Shown one piece after another: positions 36,835-46,007 of a DNA stretch of 64,000 bases. Within the stretch, counting starts at the first letter, position 1; each line of letters starts with the position of its first letter. The stretch spans positions 868,001 to 932,000 of the forward strand of contig NZ_JBIYZW010000002.1 of assembly GCF_044628455.1 (NCBI RefSeq), in the 5' to 3' direction. The notes beneath the pieces are model-generated. The model was given only the letters and a program-made list of their open reading frames with translations, did no database searches and had not been told where the DNA came from. The translations under genes were made by a program, and so were the position numbers. Origin of the DNA: Solirubrum sp044628455. Lineage in GTDB: Bacteria > Bacteroidota > Bacteroidia > Cytophagales > Hymenobacteraceae.

Positions 36835-38457
36835 CTAGTGCGGCATGTGGCTGATCTTGGCTTCGTCGAGGTCGAGCTGGGCTTCCTGGTGGCGCAGCAT
36901 CTCTTCCTCGAACACGTCTTCGCGGCGCAGCACAAACAGCTCTTCGCGCTGCACCCGCAGCACGTCGAGCAGCACCTGGTGGTAGCGTTGCAGGGCCCGG
37001 CGCTTCGATTCGTCGTAGTCGAGGGCTTCGAGCAGGTTGCCGGTGCGCTGGGCCTCGGCCTGCATGCGGTGCTGCAGCGCCCCGATCAGCTCGTTGTCGC
37101 GCATGTCGGCCTCGTAGTGCCGGTCGAGGTGGGCCAGGGCCGCCCGCCGCAGGCGCAGCCGAATGCCGGCTTCCTGCTCTTCGGCCGGCATGCTTTCCTC
37201 GATGGCGGCCACGCCGGTAAAGCGAATCAGGGCCGGCAGCGTGAGGCCCTGGAACACCAGCGTAACGAGGATGACCACGAAGGTGATGAACAGAATCAGG
37301 TTGCGCTGCGGAAACGCCTGCCCGTCGGAAAGCAGCAGGGGCACCGACAAAGCCGAGGCCAGCGACACCACCCCCCGCATGCCGGCCCAGCCAATGATGA
37401 GCGGGCCCTGCCAGCCCGGGCTGGTTTCGCTCGTGCGGATGCGGCGGCTCAGCCAGCGCGGCACAAACGCGGCCGGGTACATCCACAGCAGGCGAATCAG
37501 GATGACGATAACGCTGATGGTGAGGCCGTAGAAAATGGCCTGGCTGAGCGAGTAGCCCCCCAGCCCCGCCACCGCTACGGGCAGCTCCAGGCCGATGAGA
37601 ATGAAGACCAGCCCGTTGAGCACGAAGCCCACGCTGGCCCACACGCTGTTGGCCTGCAGGCGGGTGTCGGCGTCGAACACCCGGTGCGAGCGGGCCGAGA
37701 GCAGCAGGCCGCCGCCCACCACGGCCAGCACGCCCGAGTAGTGAAATTCCTCGGCCAGCAAATACATCACGTAGGGCGCCAGGAAGGTGAGCACCGTGTT
37801 GATGCTGGGCGTGGTGGGCAGGTAGCGGTGAATGAGGTAGAAGACCTGGGCCACCGCCAGGCCGATGCCCAGTCCCAGCACGCTGGCCAGCAGAAAGCTG
37901 GTAGCTGCCTCCTGCCAGGAGAAGGTGCCCGACACCACCGCGGCCAGCGCAAACCGGAACACGATGAGGCTGCTCGCGTCGTTGATCAGGCTTTCGCCCT
38001 CCAGGATGCTGGTCACGCGCCGCGGCACCTTGATGCCCTTGAGCACCGAGGTGGCGGCCACCGCGTCGGGCGGCGAGATGATGCCCCCCAGCAGAAAGCC
38101 CAGCGACAGGGTGAAGCCCGGAATCATGGCCCGCGAGACGTAGGCCACGATGGTGGAAGTGAAAAATACCAGCCCGAAAGCCAGCAGCCCGATGGGCCGC
38201 CGCCAGCGCCAGAAGTCCTGCCAGGAAGTTTCCCAAGCGGCCTGGTAGAGCAAAGGGGGCAGGAAGATCAGGAAGATCAGCTTGGGGTCGATGACGATGA
38301 GCGGCAGGCCCGGCACGAAGCTCAGGGCCAGCCCGGCCAGCACCAGGAAGATGGGATAGGAGATGCGCAGCTTCTGGCTCAGCATCACCAGCAGCAGCAT
38401 GGTAAACAGCAGGCCCAGAACCAGCAGGATGGTTTCGTGCAGGGCGTTGTCGGGCAT
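36835..38457 (-). CDS. Na+/H+ antiporter, CPA1 family
   Basis: 540 aa from ATG 38457 (MPDNALHETILLVLGLL). Eleven to twelve membrane spans fill residues 1-410, with the transport-site motif GESLINDASSLIVFRFAL containing the Asn-Asp pair, and GGIISPPDAVAATSVLKG. A cytosolic C-terminal helical domain of about 120 residues (LAHLDRHYEADMRDNELIGALQ) resembles the regulatory tail of NhaP/CPA1 members. It exchanges Na+ or K+ for H+. Upstream in-frame codons (38556-38458) are not family-like. Confidence 0.92.
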   Translation of the reverse strand: MPDNALHETILLVLGLLFTMLLLVMLSQKLRISYPIFLVLAGLALSFVPGLPLIVIDPKLIFLIFLPPLLYQAAWETSWQDFWRWRRPIGLLAFGLVFFTSTIVAYVSRAMIPGFTLSLGFLLGGIISPPDAVAATSVLKGIKVPRRVTSILEGESLINDASSLIVFRFALAAVVSGTFSWQEAATSFLLASVLGLGIGLAVAQVFYLIHRYLPTTPSINTVLTFLAPYVMYLLAEEFHYSGVLAVVGGGLLLSARSHRVFDADTRLQANSVWASVGFVLNGLVFILIGLELPVAVAGLGGYSLSQAIFYGLTISVIVILIRLLWMYPAAFVPRWLSRRIRTSETSPGWQGPLIIGWAGMRGVVSLASALSVPLLLSDGQAFPQRNLILFITFVVILVTLVFQGLTLPALIRFTGVAAIEESMPAEEQEAGIRLRLRRAALAHLDRHYEADMRDNELIGALQHRMQAEAQRTGNLLEALDYDESKRRALQRYHQVLLDVLRVQREELFVLRREDVFEEEMLRHQEAQLDLDEAKISHMPH

Positions 38458-38722
38458 CGGAAAAACGACTAGGGAATAAGGCTGGCCGGAGCGGCAAGCT
38501 CGGCCGGAGGCCGAAAGGTAGCGGCCCGAAGCAAAAAGCCGTTTGCTGGGGCGCATCAGGGCGCTTCGGGGACGGCTCCGCCGCGTTTTTTCCCGCAGCA
38601 GCGCGCCAGCCGGAAAGCGGCGCCCGGTCCCGACGGAAAGCCAAGTCGGCCGGGCGCGGGCAGCACCGGGTGGGCGTCAGGGGCCCTGGGTCCGCCGCTC
38701 ACCCTTCTTCCAGCCTGCCGCT

Positions 38723-38779
38723 CACATCATTATGTGGGCCGCGCCATGCCGCCGAATCCCGGGGGAGGCCATAGGTTTG
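38723..38779 (+). promoter_or_regulatory. Palindrome CACAT-N4-ATGTG with -7 box before the Kelch gene
   Basis: CACAT-CATT-ATGTG (38723-38736) is a perfect inverted repeat, 35 nt before TAGGTTTG (38772-38779), an exact -7 match. Start codon is 30 nt after the box. The palindrome is one helical turn further out than at 7300 and 18907. The rest of the 351-bp gap 38458-38808 is GC-rich with no gene seen. Confidence 0.45.
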
Positions 38780-38808
38780 GCGTTCCATTCGGCTCCCTTG
38801 CCCCCGCT

Positions 38809-41226
38809 ATGAAACCACTCCTACCCGTGCCCGTTCGGCTGCTGCTGGGCTGCTGGCTGCTGCTGTCGGCCCTGGGGGCCGGCGCCCAAACCCGCCAGGG
38901 CTACCTGCACGAAAGCTTCGAGGGCCGCGCCTTTCCCCCCACCGGCTGGCGCAGCGAAAGCGTGCTGGGCAACCTGCAGTGGGGGCGCGAAGCCGACCTG
39001 ACCGCCGTGGAAGACACCGCCAGCGCCCTGATCTTTCCGCAGTTCGGCGGCGACGGCGACGACTGGCTGGTGCTGCCGCGCTTCCGCGTGGCGGCCGGCG
39101 ACTCGCTCAAGTTCTGGCTGCTGCCCCTGTTCACCCCCGGCACCCCCGACTCGCTGACCATCAAACTCTCGACCACCGACAGCGCCCGCGGCAGCTTTAC
39201 CCGCACCCTGGCCCGCTTCGACGCCACCAGCTACCCCGTGGGCTGGTTCGAGCAGGTGCGCCTCGACCTGTCGGCCTACGCCGGGCAGCGGGTGTACCTG
39301 GCCTTCCGCTACACCAACCACGACGGGGCCGGCATGTATATCGACGACGTGGAGCTGGGCCGCCTGCCCGCCGCCGACGTGCGCGTGCACCACCTCACTT
39401 TGCCGCGCACGCCCCTGGCCGGGCAGCCCGTGGTGCCCCGCGTGACGGTGCAGAACATGGGCAGCGCCGCGCAAACCCTGAGCGTGACGCTCACGGCTGC
39501 GCCCGGCGGCTACAGCCATACCCAAACCATAACCCTGGGCCCGCGCCGGCAGGAGCGGGAGCTGAGCTTCCCGGCCTGGGCCCCGCCCGCCGGGGCCTAC
39601 ACCCTCACGGCCACCGCCGCCTTGCCCGGCGACGCGTACCCGGCCGACAACGCCCGCAGCTACCGCCGGCAGGTGTACAACGTGGCCGCCCTGCCGGGCT
39701 GGCGCCGTCGCCCCGACCTGCCCGAAACGCGCTCGGGCCACGGCCTGGCCGCCTACCGCAGTGCCGCCGGCGACACCACCTACCTGCTCAGCCTGGGCGG
39801 CGTCGACAGTGGGGCCGTGCCCGATGGCAAGGTGTGGCGCTACAGCCACCGCACCGGCGCCTGGGCGCCCCGCGCCCCCATGCCGCAGGCGCGCTGCTAC
39901 TTCGGGGCCCACACCATCCGGGGCCGGGTGTACGTAGCCGGCGGCGTCGATGGCGTGTTCATGGGCACGGGCTCGACCCGGCTCGACATCTACGACCCGC
40001 AGCGCAACACCTGGAGCAGCGGCGCGCCCCTGCCCACGGCCAGCATTGCCTACGGCTCGGCCGTGGTGGGCGACTCGCTGCTGTACGTGGTGGGCGGCAG
40101 CGACGGCACCCGCGACCTAAGCCAGGTGCAGGTGTACAACGTGCGCCGCAATACCTGGGCGGCCGCCACGCCGCTGCCGGGGCCCGGGGTGTACTCGCAC
40201 GGCCTGGGCGTGGTGGGCCGCACCCTGCTGCTGCTCGGCGGCGAAACCGGCCAGCTCAACTACCGCTCGGCCGAAACCTGGCGGGGAGAGATTAACCCGG
40301 TCAACCCCCTGCAGATTGCCTGGACCCGGGTGGCCGACTACCCCGCCGGCCCCGTGCGCTACATGGGCGCCGCGGGCGCCGAAGCGGGCGGGCGCCGCCG
40401 GGTGTACTTCACCGGGGGCGAAACCCGGGAGCGGCTGGTGGGCACCAGCCTGCTGCCCGAAACCTGGGCCTACGACCTCGACGCGCAGGAGTGGGTGCTG
40501 GGCCCCGCCAAGCCCCAGACCGTGCAGACCGGGCAGCTGGTGCCCCTGCTCACCCCCGACTCGCTGTACCTGGCCCAGGCCGGCGGCCTGGAGCCCACCA
40601 CGCCCAGCGGCCCCCGGCACGCGCGCCGGCACGAGTGGCTGGCCCTGGCCCGGGCGACCGGCCCGCTGCCGGTAACGCTGACGGCCTTTGCCGCCCGGCT
40701 CGACGGCACGCAGGCCCTGCTCACCTGGACCACCGCCGAGGAGCAGCTCAATGCCGGCTTCGAGCTGAGTGTGTCGACCGACGGGCAGCGCTACCGCCCC
40801 CTGGCCAGCCTGCGCCCCGGCCACGACGGCTTTAGCGGCAGCGCCCGGCACTACCGCTACCTTGACGCCAACCCCGCGGGCGACCGGCTGCGCTACTACC
40901 ACCTGCAGCAGCGCGACCTCGACGGCACCCTGCACAGCCTGGGCATTCGCCTGGTCGCGTTCGACCACGGGGCCAGCGCACTGGTGGCGGCGCCCAACCC
41001 CTTCGGCGGCAGCACCACGGCCCGCCTGCTGTTGCCCGCGCCCGCCCAGCCCGCCGAGCTGCTGCTCACCGACGCCCTGGGCCGCACCTGCTGGCAGCGT
41101 AACTTGGGCCCGGTGAGTGGGGCCGTAACCGTGGAACACATCGGCCAGGGCCTGAAGCCCGGCGTGTACCTGCTGCGCTGCCGCGTAGGCGGCCAGGAGC
41201 TGCGCACCAAGCTGGTAAAGGAATAG
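38809..41226 (+). CDS. Kelch-repeat protein with type IX secretion C-terminal tail
   Basis: 805 aa from ATG 38809. Signal peptide (LLLSALGAGAQ). Residues about 25-190 form a beta-sandwich/MAM-like domain (HESFEGRAFPPTGW, DDWLVLPRF, YIDDVEL). A CARDB-like Ig segment follows (residues about 195-300), then five or six Kelch blades (LPETRSGHGLAAYR, APMPQARCYFGAHTIRGRVYVAGG, YVVGGSDGT, LLLGGETGQ, VYFTGGET). The C-terminal region has the TFAARLDGTQALLTWTT linker and a Por-type tail ending YLLRCRVGGQELRTKLVKE. Secreted and surface-attached; ligand unknown. Confidence 0.88.
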   Translation: MKPLLPVPVRLLLGCWLLLSALGAGAQTRQGYLHESFEGRAFPPTGWRSESVLGNLQWGREADLTAVEDTASALIFPQFGGDGDDWLVLPRFRVAAGDSLKFWLLPLFTPGTPDSLTIKLSTTDSARGSFTRTLARFDATSYPVGWFEQVRLDLSAYAGQRVYLAFRYTNHDGAGMYIDDVELGRLPAADVRVHHLTLPRTPLAGQPVVPRVTVQNMGSAAQTLSVTLTAAPGGYSHTQTITLGPRRQERELSFPAWAPPAGAYTLTATAALPGDAYPADNARSYRRQVYNVAALPGWRRRPDLPETRSGHGLAAYRSAAGDTTYLLSLGGVDSGAVPDGKVWRYSHRTGAWAPRAPMPQARCYFGAHTIRGRVYVAGGVDGVFMGTGSTRLDIYDPQRNTWSSGAPLPTASIAYGSAVVGDSLLYVVGGSDGTRDLSQVQVYNVRRNTWAAATPLPGPGVYSHGLGVVGRTLLLLGGETGQLNYRSAETWRGEINPVNPLQIAWTRVADYPAGPVRYMGAAGAEAGGRRRVYFTGGETRERLVGTSLLPETWAYDLDAQEWVLGPAKPQTVQTGQLVPLLTPDSLYLAQAGGLEPTTPSGPRHARRHEWLALARATGPLPVTLTAFAARLDGTQALLTWTTAEEQLNAGFELSVSTDGQRYRPLASLRPGHDGFSGSARHYRYLDANPAGDRLRYYHLQQRDLDGTLHSLGIRLVAFDHGASALVAAPNPFGGSTTARLLLPAPAQPAELLLTDALGRTCWQRNLGPVSGAVTVEHIGQGLKPGVYLLRCRVGGQELRTKLVKE

Positions 41227-41234
41227 GGGCTGGC

Positions 41235-41275
41235 TCGTGCGGAGCGGCGGGCTTAGCTGCCCCCGCACGAGCTAC
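41235..41275. terminator. Bidirectional terminator-like hairpin
   Basis: GCTCGTGCGG and CCGCACGAGC form a 10-bp perfect stem with a ~20-nt loop between two convergent genes. No strong T run follows. Confidence 0.5.
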
Positions 41276-41304
41276 CAGAGCCAGCAGATCAAGCAATGGG
41301 TAGA

Positions 41305-42570
41305 TTATTGACCACCCGCCCGGGACTGCTGCATAATGCGGCGCACAAACCGGGTGAAGTTGTGGCGCCGCTGCGGGCTTAGGTAGGTTTCCCAGCCGTG
41401 GGCCTCGTACCGCGCCGACCGGAATCCGCTGCTTTCCCGCTGCAAAGGCTTGCCGTTTTTAGGGTACCAGAAGTGCACGGAGTCCAGGTTGGCACTGCCA
41501 ATGGCATCCTCGACTCGCTTGTAGTCCCAAGGTCGGCAGCCCAGGGTAGTGGTGCCGAACTTCGAAGGGGGGCTAAGACCGGCTTTGTTGAGGGCATAGT
41601 CGCGCTCGTTCATGCCAATGGTCACGTGCCGGGTGGGCGGGGCGGCGGTGGGTGGCGTACGTTCGAGGTAGTCTATGATTTCGGGGTTGGTGCCGAAAAA
41701 GGCATTGCCGGTAGTCGCGGGTACCAGCAAACCCAGGCGCACGTCGGGATGGGTAGGGGTGGGGTGTGCGCGGTACAGGCGCTGGAATTCGGCGATGGAG
41801 GCCACCCCGGAGCCCGTGTAAGGCGAGGTCACGTTCCAGAATGTATGCGTGGCTACGATGGCCCCCGAGCTGTGCGTAAACACCCGGATGGGAGTGGTGG
41901 GCGCCGTGCCAGCCACCACCTGCCGCAGCCGCACTCCGGCATAGCGGGCATTGAGCTGCGCCGCGGCCCAGATGCCAACGGGTAAGTCCTTCTGCAGGCC
42001 GTCCCAGAATACTTCCAGGAATACCGCGTTGGCAAACGCGGCTGGGGCGGCCGCTGTCATAGCTCCCCGCACGGCGTCGTACAAGCCCGGGGTGGTACCC
42101 TGCGCGGTGTGGGAGGTGGCCCTCACGTTGAAGCCGTGAATCAGGATGACCAGGGGCCGGCCGGCCGACGAAGCGAGGAGAGTGTTCAGGGCCTGGGTGT
42201 GCTGCTCTACCAGGCGAGTCTGCACCTGCTGCCAGGCAGAATCATCGTCGCTCGGCGCGGCCGGGGTGGGTACACCATAGCGCCGGCAAAGCGCAAGCAA
42301 CTGGGGGCGGTTAGCCTCTTGCAGGTAATAGTCGCTCAGGAAAAAGCTGCTGCTGTTTCGGCGCAGCGCGGCGTCGGTGGGCAGCTGCTCGTCGGGATAC
42401 AGGTCGCCGCGGGCATCGAGGTACAGGCGAATTGTGCGGGCGGCTGGCTGCGCCGCGCTTTTAAGCTGGGCGAAGGTAACGTGGCGCCTGGGGTTGCGGT
42501 GCGCCTTGCAGCTGCCCAGGAACACGGCCAGGCTGGCCGCGGCGAGCAGGAGCTTGAGTAGATGCGGCAT
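41305..42570 (-). CDS. Lipoprotein alpha/beta hydrolase (DUF900-like)
   Basis: 421 aa. Lipobox FLGSC (Cys21). The alpha/beta-hydrolase core has LVILIHGFNV (oxyanion strand) and IRVFTHSSGAIVATHTFW, where the usual GxSxG elbow reads H-S-S-G-A, so the nucleophile Ser is kept but the first Gly is not. A later VTIGMNERDYALNKAG and a C-terminal His-containing segment (DSVHFWYPKN) may complete the triad. It starts 3 nt after the stop of the 989-aa gene, a tight operon. Confidence 0.8.
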   Translation of the reverse strand: MPHLLKLLLAAASLAVFLGSCKAHRNPRRHVTFAQLKSAAQPAARTIRLYLDARGDLYPDEQLPTDAALRRNSSSFFLSDYYLQEANRPQLLALCRRYGVPTPAAPSDDDSAWQQVQTRLVEQHTQALNTLLASSAGRPLVILIHGFNVRATSHTAQGTTPGLYDAVRGAMTAAAPAAFANAVFLEVFWDGLQKDLPVGIWAAAQLNARYAGVRLRQVVAGTAPTTPIRVFTHSSGAIVATHTFWNVTSPYTGSGVASIAEFQRLYRAHPTPTHPDVRLGLLVPATTGNAFFGTNPEIIDYLERTPPTAAPPTRHVTIGMNERDYALNKAGLSPPSKFGTTTLGCRPWDYKRVEDAIGSANLDSVHFWYPKNGKPLQRESSGFRSARYEAHGWETYLSPQRRHNFTRFVRRIMQQSRAGGQ

Positions 42571-42573
42571 GGG

Positions 42574-45543
42574 CTACTGTTTTAGAAACCGCTTGGCTTG
42601 TCTTAATTCTTCCTGAGCGCGATTGTAAAGGGCTGTTGCCTGGGCGTCGGCCTCAAGGTGACGCTGCTTGGCATTGGGCTGCTGGACGCGGGCGGCGGCC
42701 TTTGCCGAATCGACTTTGAGGGCCTCGACCACTTTCTCCAGATCCTCCACCCGCTTGGTGTAGATGCTTCCGGAGTCGTCGTTGCCCTGCTGCCGCTCGG
42801 TGCGCGAGTAGAAGTTGAGCAGGGGCAGGTCGATGGTGATGCCCGCGTTGAGGCGCAGGGCGTTGGCCTCCTGCACGGCCGACTGCGCGTCGGTACGGAA
42901 CTGCCGCAGGCGGGGGCTGAGCTGGGCGCCGGCAAACAGCGACACCGGCGAGCGGCCCGTGTGGTACATGAAGAACAGGCCGGGCGCAATCACCTGCCGG
43001 AAGCGCACCTTCTCGGGCAGCGGGGCATTGTTGAGCGAGTCGTTGAGGCGGTAGAGCACCAGGGCTCCAATGTCGATGAGGGGAACGAACACGCCTAACG
43101 AGCGGCCTTTCAGGTAGTGCTCCTGCCCGCGGTTGTTGTAGTAGTGGTAGTTCTGCGCGGTGCGCAGGGCCGCCCGCTTGCTGCGGTAGTTGCGGGTGCT
43201 ATACACGTTGCCGCGCAGGGCGCGCGCAAAGCTCAGGCCGATGGCGGAGGTAAAGCCCAGGTTGGGCTTCCAACTGCCCGTGACGTCCTCGGTGCCGGCT
43301 TTGGGCACGTAGGCAAACTCCCGTCCGCTGGTGATACCCGGAAAAGCATTCAGAGAAATATTGGTGAAGCTCTTGCGCTTGATGGATGAGCTGCCCGCCG
43401 GCAGGGCTACTGCCTCAATGGCCTTTTCCATCTGCTCGGGGTTGCGGGCTTCGGCCATGGCGGCCATGAAGGGGGCATATTTAAGCAGCTGGGAGCGGTT
43501 GCGCAGCTGGTCGGGCACAGTGGTTTGCACCAGCAGCATCACGTTGGACACCGTCACGCCGTAGCGGCCGTGCAGCGCCGCCTGGTAGCCATCAATCACG
43601 GCCTGGCTGACGCGCTCCACTTCCTTGACCTGCGGCAGGGGCCGTAGCAGCACCTGTTCCGAGGCAAAGCTGGTGACCTCGAGGCCCAGCTGGTAGAGGC
43701 GGATAAAGTCTTCGGGCTGCAGGCGGTCTGCCTGCTTGGTGGCCTTCACTTTCCGGCGCAGGGTATCTACCTGCTCCTGCATATCGGTAGCTAGGCGGGC
43801 AAAGCCAAACACGAGCTGGTAGAGGCGCTTGCCGTCGGCCAGCACGGGCAGCGCCACGGGCTGGTAGAGTAGACGCTGGTGCACCAGCCCCAGGAAGCAG
43901 CGCAGCTGCAGGTTTTGGTTGGCCGGTTGGTTGATGAGCGCCTGCACCTGCTTGGCATCGGCCCAGGCTTGTTCGAGCTGTCCTTCCTGCAAAAAGGATT
44001 CGGCTAGCACGTGCACCACCCCGGCCACCTGTCGGGCCTCGGCGGGCGCTGATATGGTGTGTAGCTGTTGGTTGATGCGGCTGATAATGCTAACCGGGTG
44101 CGTGCCGCGCTGCATTTCGCCCAGCGTAAACAGCAGCACGTGGGTGTAGCGCAGCAGCTGGGCCCTTTCTTTCTCTCGACTGGTGCTGGTGGAGTCAGTG
44201 AGCATCAGCCGCTGGTAGCGGGAATGGTTGAGCAGGCCGTGGAAGTTGAAGAACAGGTCGCGCAGGTCTTTCTCGAAGGCGGCCCGCAACAGTTGCACAA
44301 TGGCGCTGTAGTCTACCGAGCCAGCCGTAACCAGGCGGGTCGTGTTGGGAAACATCGTGCGCAGCTCCACATAGCTTTCGTCGTGCAGCAGGGCATTAAA
44401 CCGCTCGAAAAAGGCCGCGTTAAGCTCTTCCTTCAGGCGCTTGGCCACAAACCGCGCCAGCCCATCCAGGGCCGCTGCCTCAAGAGACGGCGCTGCGGCC
44501 GGCTGCGGGATGGCGGGGGCCAGCGTGAGAATCTGGGAGCGGTTGAGCAGCAGCGTCGAGCGCGTATCGGGCAACAGGGTAGAGGTAATGAGGTCTATGT
44601 CGGCAGCCCGCTGCTGAGCATCCTTGTTCAAATTGGCGCGGGCTGCCTTGGATAATGCCGGGCGGCCGGGAGCAGGCCCAAGCTGTGCTTGGTCGCCTTT
44701 GAGCTGCTGCTCCTGAGCCGCCAGGGCCCGGGCCACGTAACCGGTGAGCTGCTGCAGCAAGGCCGGAAGCAAGTTGTTGTCGAGCTCCCGGATGCGGTTG
44801 ATGTTGGGGGCGCCCAGCTTAGCCTGGAGGTATTTCAGCTGCCCGGCCGTCATCGTGGCCGGCCCCTCCGATACCGCGGTGAAGCGGGCCAAGGCCTTCA
44901 GCAGAAATACCTCGCGAAAGGCGGCCTGCTTGGCGGGGTCGTTCAGCTCAGCCTCCCTGATTGTGTAGTGGCCGTGGAAGATGCTGTCCTGGTACCGTAG
45001 CTCACTGGCTGGGGCCGCCAGAATAAGCTTGCTCACGTCCTGGCGCATCTGCTTCACCAATTGGTAGCGCTCCAGGGCCAGTGTATAGTGTTGGTCGAAC
45101 AGGACCTGGGCGGCGCGGGCGGTATCGTTCCGCAGGAAAACTCCCAGAAGCTTCGGACGCAGCCGCTCATAAGCCTGTTCGACCGTCTCGCCCAGGTACG
45201 GATTGCCGCGAAAGTCCTGGTAGATGCGCGAGGCCAGCACCGGCTGCTCCTGGTCGGGGTAGGTAGTTGCCAGAATCTGGAAAAAAGTAGAATCGTTGGG
45301 CCTGGCACTACTGACAGCCGCGGCCAGCCGTGCGGCCTGGCTAAAGGAACTGCTGCGCTGCTGAGCCCGGGCCGAGGGCGCAACAACAAGCCACAGGGCC
45401 AGCGCGAGTACCCAGGTCAGAGTTTGGCGACAATCGGTTGGCCCCCCTGGTAGGGGGAAGATTCTGCCGGGCAGATGGTCGCGAGATAAGCAAGCAGGAG
45501 CGGGCCCGAAAACAGCGAGGCAGGCGGGTAAAACGTTAGGCAT
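42574..45543 (-). CDS. Large exported protein with C-terminal barrel-like region, function unknown
   Basis: 989 aa from ATG 45543. A hydrophobic export signal (TWVLALALWLVVAPSARAQ) sits about 45 residues in, so the true start may be a later non-ATG codon. Most of the protein is helical. Residues about 700-930 alternate beta-like segments (FTSAIGLSFARAL, LIDIGALVLYRL, QVIAPGLFFMYH, SLFAGAQLSPRL), suggesting an outer-membrane barrel. The C-terminus returns to coiled coil (VEDLEKVVEALKVDSAKAAAR). No family recognised. Operon with the lipoprotein hydrolase downstream. Confidence 0.75.
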   Translation of the reverse strand: MPNVLPACLAVFGPAPACLSRDHLPGRIFPLPGGPTDCRQTLTWVLALALWLVVAPSARAQQRSSSFSQAARLAAAVSSARPNDSTFFQILATTYPDQEQPVLASRIYQDFRGNPYLGETVEQAYERLRPKLLGVFLRNDTARAAQVLFDQHYTLALERYQLVKQMRQDVSKLILAAPASELRYQDSIFHGHYTIREAELNDPAKQAAFREVFLLKALARFTAVSEGPATMTAGQLKYLQAKLGAPNINRIRELDNNLLPALLQQLTGYVARALAAQEQQLKGDQAQLGPAPGRPALSKAARANLNKDAQQRAADIDLITSTLLPDTRSTLLLNRSQILTLAPAIPQPAAAPSLEAAALDGLARFVAKRLKEELNAAFFERFNALLHDESYVELRTMFPNTTRLVTAGSVDYSAIVQLLRAAFEKDLRDLFFNFHGLLNHSRYQRLMLTDSTSTSREKERAQLLRYTHVLLFTLGEMQRGTHPVSIISRINQQLHTISAPAEARQVAGVVHVLAESFLQEGQLEQAWADAKQVQALINQPANQNLQLRCFLGLVHQRLLYQPVALPVLADGKRLYQLVFGFARLATDMQEQVDTLRRKVKATKQADRLQPEDFIRLYQLGLEVTSFASEQVLLRPLPQVKEVERVSQAVIDGYQAALHGRYGVTVSNVMLLVQTTVPDQLRNRSQLLKYAPFMAAMAEARNPEQMEKAIEAVALPAGSSSIKRKSFTNISLNAFPGITSGREFAYVPKAGTEDVTGSWKPNLGFTSAIGLSFARALRGNVYSTRNYRSKRAALRTAQNYHYYNNRGQEHYLKGRSLGVFVPLIDIGALVLYRLNDSLNNAPLPEKVRFRQVIAPGLFFMYHTGRSPVSLFAGAQLSPRLRQFRTDAQSAVQEANALRLNAGITIDLPLLNFYSRTERQQGNDDSGSIYTKRVEDLEKVVEALKVDSAKAAARVQQPNAKQRHLEADAQATALYNRAQEELRQAKRFLKQ

Positions 45544-46007
45544 AGGGTTTCTGATTAGGAGAATTAGCAATTGGTAGGCTCACCGGCAGCCGCTGCGGCA
45601 AACCCGGCCAGCAGTTCACGCCCGGCGGCCCAGGCTTTATCCCAGGTGGGGAAACCGGTTGGCCGCCCGGGGCAGAGAAACCATAGCAGCAGCGGCCAGG
45701 CGACGTTGCATCGCGCGGAAAACAGACAGGTGGTAAGCGGGTAATAGCCGGGGTATAAAGGATAAAGGCCGGCCAGAGGGGGTAGAGGCAAGATGGGAGG
45801 ATTATCCTGTTTATGCACCAGGTAGTGATAAAAATATTATCCGTGGTTGGTGCCCCGCCTACCGTACGCGCCGAAGTTGCCCTTTAACCCGGGGCTTGCC
45901 TTCGTCGTTATGCCGGGGTTGACGTACCAGCGGGTACTTCCGTTCCGGAACGTCGGGGCCGGCTTCAGCCGCCCTGCTTCTATTCCTCCTTCCTGCCCGC
46001 TGCCGCA
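45544..46007. other. 464-bp divergent intergenic region
   Basis: Separates the 989-aa gene (leftward) from the histidine kinase gene (rightward) and must hold both promoters. No exact TAnnTTTG box with a -33 TTG was found on either strand. An 84-codon open frame at 45564-45818 (minus) has Pro/Leu-rich, family-less content and is not accepted as a gene. Confidence 0.4.

Noticed and set aside
45564..45818. 84-codon minus-strand frame ahead of the 989-aa gene
   Set aside because: Proline/leucine-rich, no recognisable motif, and it would run into the start of the next gene; more likely leader DNA.
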